9,399 nt of DNA from Actinomycetota bacterium (GTDB lineage: Bacteria > Actinomycetota > Aquicultoria > Aquicultorales > Aquicultoraceae): positions 1 through 9,399 of the forward strand of contig JASEIR010000089.1 of the NCBI GenBank assembly GCA_030017355.1, written 5' to 3'. This document shows positions 5,746 to 9,399 of this stretch, piece after piece (positions within the stretch are counted from its first letter, which is position 1; every line of letters starts with the position of its first letter). Below the pieces are notes generated by a model. The model made no database searches. It was not told the origin of the DNA and was given only the letters and a program-made list of their open reading frames with translations. A program made the translations under genes and the position numbers.

Positions 5746-6309
5746 TTAATTTTTAACTGTACTTGTTGATCCAATTTGCTTTGAGGTCGAACTTTGTTTG
5801 GCCGCTTTAGCCTCTGTCTTTTTTTCAATAGGACTATACCAAATCATTAAGCCAACCATTAATGCAACGACAGTTATCCAGGCATACATAGGTATGAAAT
5901 GAGATCTAAGATAGCACTTCATCTTCTCATATGCGGATAAATGATCCTTGCTGTTAGCATACTCTGGCGGAAACAGCGATTTTGACTTGAGATATACCCC
6001 CTTATCATAACAACCTAAGACTCTTTCAAGATTTATCATTACGCTTCTATTATTCTGAAACCCTCTTTCAATAGATCTCAGATAATAAACGCTAAGTAAC
6101 CATACAAGTATCACAAAGCCTATAAGAAGCCACTTCTCTGATATGCTTATAGCCTGTCCGGTCAAGAGTAACCCGATTACGGCAATACCGATTCCTAATA
6201 TCCATATTGCAAAACTCTGGCTTCTTTCACGCATTTTGTGAGAAGCGTTATATCTTTCGTTAAGCAGGCCAATTAAAATGTTAACTTTGTCTTTTTCGTC
6301 GATTTGCAT
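5746..6309 (-). CDS. Predicted CBASS membrane effector, three TM helices
   Basis: The first gene of the CBASS operon encodes a 187-aa membrane protein. A charged N-terminal helix (LLNERYNASHKMRERSQ, about 15-31) leads into TM1 (about 33-52) and TM2 (about 60-78). A soluble segment of about 60 aa follows (SIERGFQNNRSVMINLERVLG...FPPEY), then TM3 (about 139-158) and a Ser/Thr/Lys-rich tail. I see no nuclease, phospholipase, SAVED, TIR or NUDIX motif. The likely role, by operon position, is a cyclic-nucleotide-gated membrane effector that disrupts the inner membrane. It somewhat resembles SLATT-like two-TM effectors but I do not assign it to that family. The ATG at 6309 has AGGGTG (6315-6320) five bases upstream. 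A CIRCE element about 112 bp upstream suggests HrcA control. Function is inferred from context. Confidence 0.75.
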   Translation of the reverse strand: MQIDEKDKVNILIGLLNERYNASHKMRERSQSFAIWILGIGIAVIGLLLTGQAISISEKWLLIGFVILVWLLSVYYLRSIERGFQNNRSVMINLERVLGCYDKGVYLKSKSLFPPEYANSKDHLSAYEKMKCYLRSHFIPMYAWITVVALMVGLMIWYSPIEKKTEAKAAKQSSTSKQIGSTSTVKN

Positions 6310-6421
6310 TTTGTCACCCTTTTGTAGCCCGTTTTATGGGTTGTTTGTCTTTTATGCTTTAGAGGACGGTTGGGGATAACTTTTTGGGCTTTCTGGCAAT
6401 CCTCAAAGCGATTAGTTATAT

Positions 6422-6448
6422 TTAGCACTCTAATACAATGAGTGCTAA
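6422..6448 (-). promoter_or_regulatory. CIRCE element (HrcA operator)
   Basis: TTAGCACTC (6422-6430), a 9-bp spacer, then GAGTGCTAA (6440-6448). This is an exact match to the CIRCE consensus bound by the heat-shock repressor HrcA, which normally controls groESL, dnaK and hrcA. One further T-A pair extends the arms (6421/6449). Here it sits in the promoter region of the CBASS operon, with no chaperone gene in view. Confidence 0.93.
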
Positions 6449-6455
6449 AATTCAA
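6427..6455 (-). promoter_or_regulatory. Predicted CBASS promoter overlapped by CIRCE
   Basis: On the minus strand TTGAAT (6455-6450), a 17-bp spacer and TAGAGT (6432-6427) form a moderate sigma70/sigmaA promoter (four of six matches in each hexamer). The CIRCE palindrome covers the spacer and the -10 box, the usual layout at HrcA-repressed genes. The predicted start near 6420 gives a leader of about 110 nt before the effector ATG. Confidence 0.5.
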
Positions 6456-6499
6456 GTCCTCTTTTCCCTACTTTTAGGAGTAGAGGTTCTAAATATGTA

Positions 6500-6628
6500 T
6501 TATCGCTTCTTCTCTCTCTGGCTTAAGGCGCTTCCCGCCGCTGTCTTTGAAGCCTTGCTTGTTCTGCCATCGCGCAGAACTTTTGATGCCGCTGATGCTG
6601 CTTTCTTACCTGTTACTTTCTTTGCCAT
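6500..6628 (-). CDS. Small Ala/Ser/Lys-rich protein, 42 aa
   Basis: A 42-codon gene reads MAKKVTGKKAASAASKVLRD, then continues with GRTSKASKTAAGSALSQ and ends REKKR. GAGGAGG (6636-6642) lies seven bases before the ATG, a nearly perfect ribosome site, and a promoter is visible at 6679-6707. The pattern KKAASAASKVLR...KTAAGSALSQ is one I associate with short conserved uncharacterised proteins of bacteria and plasmids, often made of one or two such repeats; that recollection is not verified here. It is strongly basic, has no Cys, and is predicted soluble. It is the last gene before the CIRCE/CBASS promoter on the same strand, 190 bp upstream of the effector, and diverges from the XRE regulator. 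Function unknown. Confidence 0.8.
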   Translation of the reverse strand: MAKKVTGKKAASAASKVLRDGRTSKASKTAAGSALSQREKKR

Positions 6629-6678
6629 AATAAGACCTCCTCTAATGCGATAATAGTTTATCTTAAATAGCTATAAGT

Positions 6679-6707
6679 ATGGTAGCACCAGTCAAGGGCG
6701 TTGTCAA
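6679..6707 (-). promoter_or_regulatory. Promoter of the 42-aa gene
   Basis: On the minus strand TTGACA (6707-6702), 17 bp, then TACCAT (6684-6679). The -35 box is perfect and the -10 box matches at four of six. Transcription would start about 45 bases before the ATG at 6628. Confidence 0.55.
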
Positions 6708-6738
6708 CAATATTATCTTACATCAATGTCAATATTGC

Positions 6739-6773
6739 TAACGGTTACTAAAATTGACGGCGATTAACGTTTA
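6739..6773. promoter_or_regulatory. Candidate operator repeats of the XRE regulator
   Basis: TAACGGTTA (6739-6747, itself a TAAC/GTTA palindrome) recurs as TAACGTTTA (6765-6773), 26 bp apart. One lies just upstream of the -35 box and one inside the promoter spacer of the XRE gene. A CAATATT/AATATTG inverted repeat lies further upstream (ending at 6737). Autorepression by the XRE protein is inferred. Confidence 0.4.
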
Positions 6774-6782
6774 TGTTAGAAT
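6754..6782 (+). promoter_or_regulatory. Promoter of the XRE-ImmA operon
   Basis: TTGACG (6754-6759), a 17-bp spacer, then TAGAAT (6777-6782). The predicted transcription start is near 6789, which favours the GTG at 6812 over the ATG at 6794 as start codon. Confidence 0.7.
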
Positions 6783-6811
6783 AAGTCGTAAATATGGTGG
6801 GAGGCCTAATT

Positions 6812-7138
6812 GTGAGCTCAAAAGAGCTTTATGAAGAAGTCGGGCGACGTATCCGCAAGGCCCGAGAAAAACGTAATCTAACCCAAGAACGACTAGCAGA
6901 ACTTATCTCTCTCACGCGAACCTCTATTACAAACATCGAACGCGGGAATCAGAAGTTGTTGCTCCACACTCTTTATGATATTGCTTCAACGCTTGGTGTT
7001 GATCCACATAGTCTACTTCCAAAAGAACCTGATTCATCTTATAGTATGCAGCTTAGGGATAGTCTTCCCAGTGATTTATCTGAAGCTGAACGTGAATGGA
7101 TCCAATCAGTAGTCACTAAACCTAAGGAGAAAGGTTAA
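6812..7138 (+). CDS. XRE-family helix-turn-helix repressor
   Basis: A 108-aa DNA-binding protein with an N-terminal Cro/cI-type domain. IRKAREKRNLTQERLAELISLTRTSITNIERGNQ (about residues 14-47) is a textbook HTH_3, and LLLHTLYDIASTLGVDPHSLLP completes the five-helix fold. The rest is a short acidic linker, possibly the dimerisation or protease-contact region. I use the GTG at 6812: GGGAGG (6799-6804) is seven bases upstream, whereas the in-frame ATG at 6794 has no ribosome site and lies about five bases from the predicted transcription start. Two bases separate its stop codon from the ImmA-like protease gene. Such pairs usually work as a repressor and its anti-repressor. The shared intergenic region suggests control of itself and possibly the divergent small gene. 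Confidence 0.9.
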   Translation: MSSKELYEEVGRRIRKAREKRNLTQERLAELISLTRTSITNIERGNQKLLLHTLYDIASTLGVDPHSLLPKEPDSSYSMQLRDSLPSDLSEAEREWIQSVVTKPKEKG

Positions 7139-7140
7139 TT

Positions 7141-7665
7141 ATGCCAATCCGTAAAAAATTAATCGGAAGAATTGTTGATAGCCTATTAGACAAATATGTC
7201 ATAAGAAAGCCACCTGTCGCAGTTGAGAGTATTGCCAAAAAACAGGGTCTTCAGATACGTTTCCAACCACTTGAATCTAACCTTTCAGGATTTATATTTC
7301 GTGATAAACAAGCTGCGATTATTGGCGTTAATTCAACCCAAGCTAAGGTAAGACAACGATTTACAATAGCACATGAGCTAGGACATTTTCTTTTGCATCA
7401 AAACGATAATTTACTTGTTGACCGAGTTCTAGTAAAACTACGCAGTGGCTCTTCTAATAAAGAAACGGATATACAAGAAATTGAGGCTAATTACTTTGCA
7501 GCAGAATTGTTAATGCCACGCTGCCTTATTGCGAAAGATTTAGATCATATAGGGCCTATTGACATTTTTGACGAGGATTTCATTACTAATCTAGCAAAAC
7601 GTTATGACGTAAGCACGCAAGCTTTAGTTCTACGTTTAAACGGCTTAGGATATATAGAACATTAG
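7141..7665 (+). CDS. ImmA/IrrE-family metallopeptidase
   Basis: A 174-aa zinc protease of the COG2856 type. The catalytic motif is RFTIAHELGHFLLH, with HELGH at residues 78-82, and the third ligand region EIEANYFAAELLMP follows (E115 the likely ligand). These are the two hallmarks of the family. ImmA of the Bacillus element ICEBs1 cleaves its partner repressor ImmR to derepress genes after stress, and related pairs occur in phages, conjugative elements and defence islands. Here the partner is the XRE gene just upstream, two bases away, with AAGGAG ahead of the ATG. The most likely role is relief of XRE repression. What it senses and which genes are released are not evident. The operon ends at the hairpin at 7685-7728. 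Confidence 0.9.
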   Translation: MPIRKKLIGRIVDSLLDKYVIRKPPVAVESIAKKQGLQIRFQPLESNLSGFIFRDKQAAIIGVNSTQAKVRQRFTIAHELGHFLLHQNDNLLVDRVLVKLRSGSSNKETDIQEIEANYFAAELLMPRCLIAKDLDHIGPIDIFDEDFITNLAKRYDVSTQALVLRLNGLGYIEH

Positions 7666-7684
7666 GCTATATTATCAAGTCCAC

Positions 7685-7728
7685 AAGACAAAAGTGGGAG
7701 ATGGTAGTTCTCCCACTTTTTATGTCTT
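7685..7728. terminator. Bidirectional terminator
   Basis: A perfect 10-bp stem (AAAGTGGGAG at 7691-7700 and CTCCCACTTT at 7710-7719) is extended by an outer AAGACA/TGTCTT pairing (7685-7690 and 7723-7728). It has T runs on both strands and separates the convergent ImmA-like gene from the restriction helicase gene. Confidence 0.85.
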
Positions 7729-7769
7729 ACCTTGTATAATTTAAATTGTCCGAACGCCTTTAGCTTGCA

Positions 7770-9399
7770 TCAGATAGCTCCATTTATAATCTCCGGCACA
7801 TCAGCCGGATCAAAAGACACTGCCCAATGCCAAGATCCAAAACCACCATGGGCATTGATAGCCTTTACCCATTCGTCTAAGAACTCTCTTTTCGTCCTAT
7901 CTTGCTGAGTATCCTGACCTTTCGTTTCTAGAATAAGGTAATTGCCGTTCTTTAGTCGAATAATGAAATCAGGTCTATATTTACGAATAACCCCTTTGAA
8001 TATATAAAGAATCTCAAACCCCAGGTGATCATTCTTAGCCCATGCTTCAACATTAGGATTACGATCTAACTGAAAAGCTTCACTAGCTTCCCAGGTGCTA
8101 TCGAATACGCAGAAATTGATATGTGATTTTTTGGTATATTCGCATGGTTTTCCGGTATACCAAGGCCTCATATCCCCTGTTGATCGGATAGGTTTGTCGC
8201 TGTCAAATACAGGAACAATGGATTCAGCATTCTCAAAGCGAATTGCTTCCCAAATATGTTGGACAACCTTATTCATGTTAAGAGTTATTAGAATGCGCCT
8301 CTTGATTTCATCCTGATAGAAGAGGGGTGGCGAGATTTGAATTTTGTCTGATGCAATAAATTGCTCTACAAGATGAATCAACTGAGCAAGCAAGTTTTCC
8401 TTGCTTCCCTTCCAGCTAGGTTTCATCTGGTCATAGATATCCCTCGCCGTTTCAAAAATTATTTTCTGCATCCTGAATTTACGACCTAAACTTTCAAGAT
8501 CAATCTCTGAAATCTTGGTAACGTCTGGTTTACCTTCAAGGATAGGCGCCATTTCTGCCAAGGTTGATGTTTCATAAGCGTCTAGCTCAAGCGTCTTAAC
8601 ATTGTCCATGTCCAGGGTTAGCTTAGGCTTGTATACATGATCAATCCGAATTACATTAGGCCAACTGATCTCAAACTGCTGCTTTTCGCCAACGGGCTCT
8701 ATACGAGTTTTTGGCTTGGGTGGCGGTGGCGGACCATCTTGAGATTCATGAGGCAAGAACGTAAAGGGCACACCAAAGATATTTACATATTCGGGATCAA
8801 AAAGACCGGTTTCAGAATTTATTTCATATGTGGTTCTTCTTAAACCTCTTCCAACTACTTGCTCGCACAACAACTGACTTGAAAATGCACGAAGACCCAT
8901 AATATGCGTAACTGTTTTAGCATCCCAACCTTCCGAAAGCATGCCAACTGCTATTACGTTTTGAATCTCTTCTCCTGGCTTTCCAACTTGACCAACAGTA
9001 TCAACAGTTTGTCTTAAGAGCTCTGCCTGCTCTTTTTTAGAAAGTTTACGGGTTGGCTCATCATCCTGTTCTTCTTCGCCAATACTCTCACTAACAGAGG
9101 TTATTAAATCTTCTTCGGACTCTGCTATTTCGAGCACTTTAGAATCAATATGAAGCGTTTTTTCAGGTACACATAATTCATCGATATGAATTTTGTTATG
9201 ATCAAAAGCATACTTTACGCGCGCCGCTGTTTCGGTTCTATTTACTACGGAAATCATCACAGGCGGCGTTTTGAAGCCTGCTTCTCGCCAAGCTTTAGCT
9301 GTCTCTAGCCAATCCTTACCTAGCAAATAATAACCATTAATAACAAGATCAGGAAGAGGCTCATGTTCTTCAGCTTTTCTGCTAATATCATCTTTAACT
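7770..9399 (-). CDS. Type III-like restriction helicase-nuclease, C-terminal part
   Basis: The frame is open through the right edge, so the 5' half is outside the window; 542 residues are visible. The second RecA-like helicase lobe is present: AVGMLSEGWDAKTVTHI (motif V, near visible residue 155) and CEQVVGRGLRR (motif VI, near 180-188). A proline run (DGPPPPPKPKT) marks a linker. The C-terminus holds a PD-(D/E)xK nuclease: STWEASEAFQL, then KYRPDFIIRLKNGNYLILETKGQ with D477, E491 and K493. This order matches Res subunits of type III restriction systems and the related BPTD_3080-type restriction enzymes, which translocate on DNA and cleave unmodified targets. The partner methyltransferase is not in the window and should lie to the right. 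The TTG at 9326 is internal, not the start. There is no sign of damage in the visible part. Confidence 0.88.
   Translation of the reverse strand, partial: VKDDISRKAEEHEPLPDLVINGYYLLGKDWLETAKAWREAGFKTPPVMISVVNRTETAARVKYAFDHNKIHIDELCVPEKTLHIDSKVLEIAESEEDLITSVSESIGEEEQDDEPTRKLSKKEQAELLRQTVDTVGQVGKPGEEIQNVIAVGMLSEGWDAKTVTHIMGLRAFSSQLLCEQVVGRGLRRTTYEINSETGLFDPEYVNIFGVPFTFLPHESQDGPPPPPKPKTRIEPVGEKQQFEISWPNVIRIDHVYKPKLTLDMDNVKTLELDAYETSTLAEMAPILEGKPDVTKISEIDLESLGRKFRMQKIIFETARDIYDQMKPSWKGSKENLLAQLIHLVEQFIASDKIQISPPLFYQDEIKRRILITLNMNKVVQHIWEAIRFENAESIVPVFDSDKPIRSTGDMRPWYTGKPCEYTKKSHINFCVFDSTWEASEAFQLDRNPNVEAWAKNDHLGFEILYIFKGVIRKYRPDFIIRLKNGNYLILETKGQDTQQDRTKREFLDEWVKAINAHGGFGSWHWAVSFDPADVPEIINGAI

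Noticed and set aside
4802..5828. Several alternative frames overlapping the CD-NTase gene on both strands
   Set aside because: They are shadows of the intact 318-aa cyclase, which carries all active-site residues.
6273..6455. Minus-strand 60-aa frame upstream of the effector
   Set aside because: It has a composition unlike a protein, overlaps the CIRCE promoter and the effector start, and has no ribosome site.
6438..6653. Plus-strand 71-aa frame starting inside the CIRCE element
   Set aside because: It has no ribosome site and lies antisense to the 42-aa gene, which has a strong ribosome site and a family-like sequence.
8095..8843. Short plus-strand frames within the restriction helicase region
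   Set aside because: They overlap a continuous 542-codon minus-strand frame with helicase and nuclease motifs, so they are not coding.

Overview
The window is a bacterial chromosomal segment of roughly 40 % G+C (estimated by eye). The signals are ordinary sigma70/sigmaA promoters and AGGAGG-type ribosome sites, plus a CIRCE operator, which implies an HrcA-encoding host. I cannot name the organism. HrcA/CIRCE occurs in Firmicutes, Actinobacteria, Cyanobacteria, Chloroflexi and others, so it does not fix the phylum. From about position 1600 onward the content is that of a defence island.

Layout. Positions 1-389 hold no gene but contain stem-loops and an intrinsic terminator. A plus-strand zinc/cobalt-type cation diffusion facilitator follows (390-1400), and a diverged copy of the upstream terminator cassette lies after it. 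A plus-strand coiled-coil gene (1665-2174) is built on seven 33-bp tandem repeats; its promoter is placed so that its mRNA would be leaderless. Next, on the minus strand, is a decayed AbiE toxin-antitoxin pair: abiEii has lost its 3' part and abiEi carries a one-base frameshift. A 588-bp gene-free stretch (3386-3973) holds a perfect 15-bp inverted repeat, a minus-strand terminator and tRNA-like debris.

The centre is a three-gene minus-strand operon (6309 down to 3974): a three-TM membrane protein, a DncV-like CD-NTase, and a stand-alone E2-like protein with a C-terminal SEC-C-like cysteine motif. This is a type II-short CBASS anti-phage system. The expected logic is that the cyclase senses infection and makes a cyclic nucleotide, the E2 protein processes or primes the cyclase through its C-terminus, and the membrane protein is the signal-activated killer. 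Its promoter region carries a perfect CIRCE element (TTAGCACTC-N9-GAGTGCTAA) overlapping plausible -35 and -10 boxes. This suggests that the heat-shock repressor HrcA controls an abortive-infection system, which is the main discovery candidate here.

Upstream of CBASS on the same strand is a 42-codon Ala/Ser/Lys-rich gene. Diverging from it is an XRE repressor/ImmA-type protease pair (6812-7665) with repeated operator-like motifs at its promoter. A bidirectional terminator separates that pair from the C-terminal half of a type III-like restriction helicase-nuclease (7770-9399, minus strand), which runs off the right edge.
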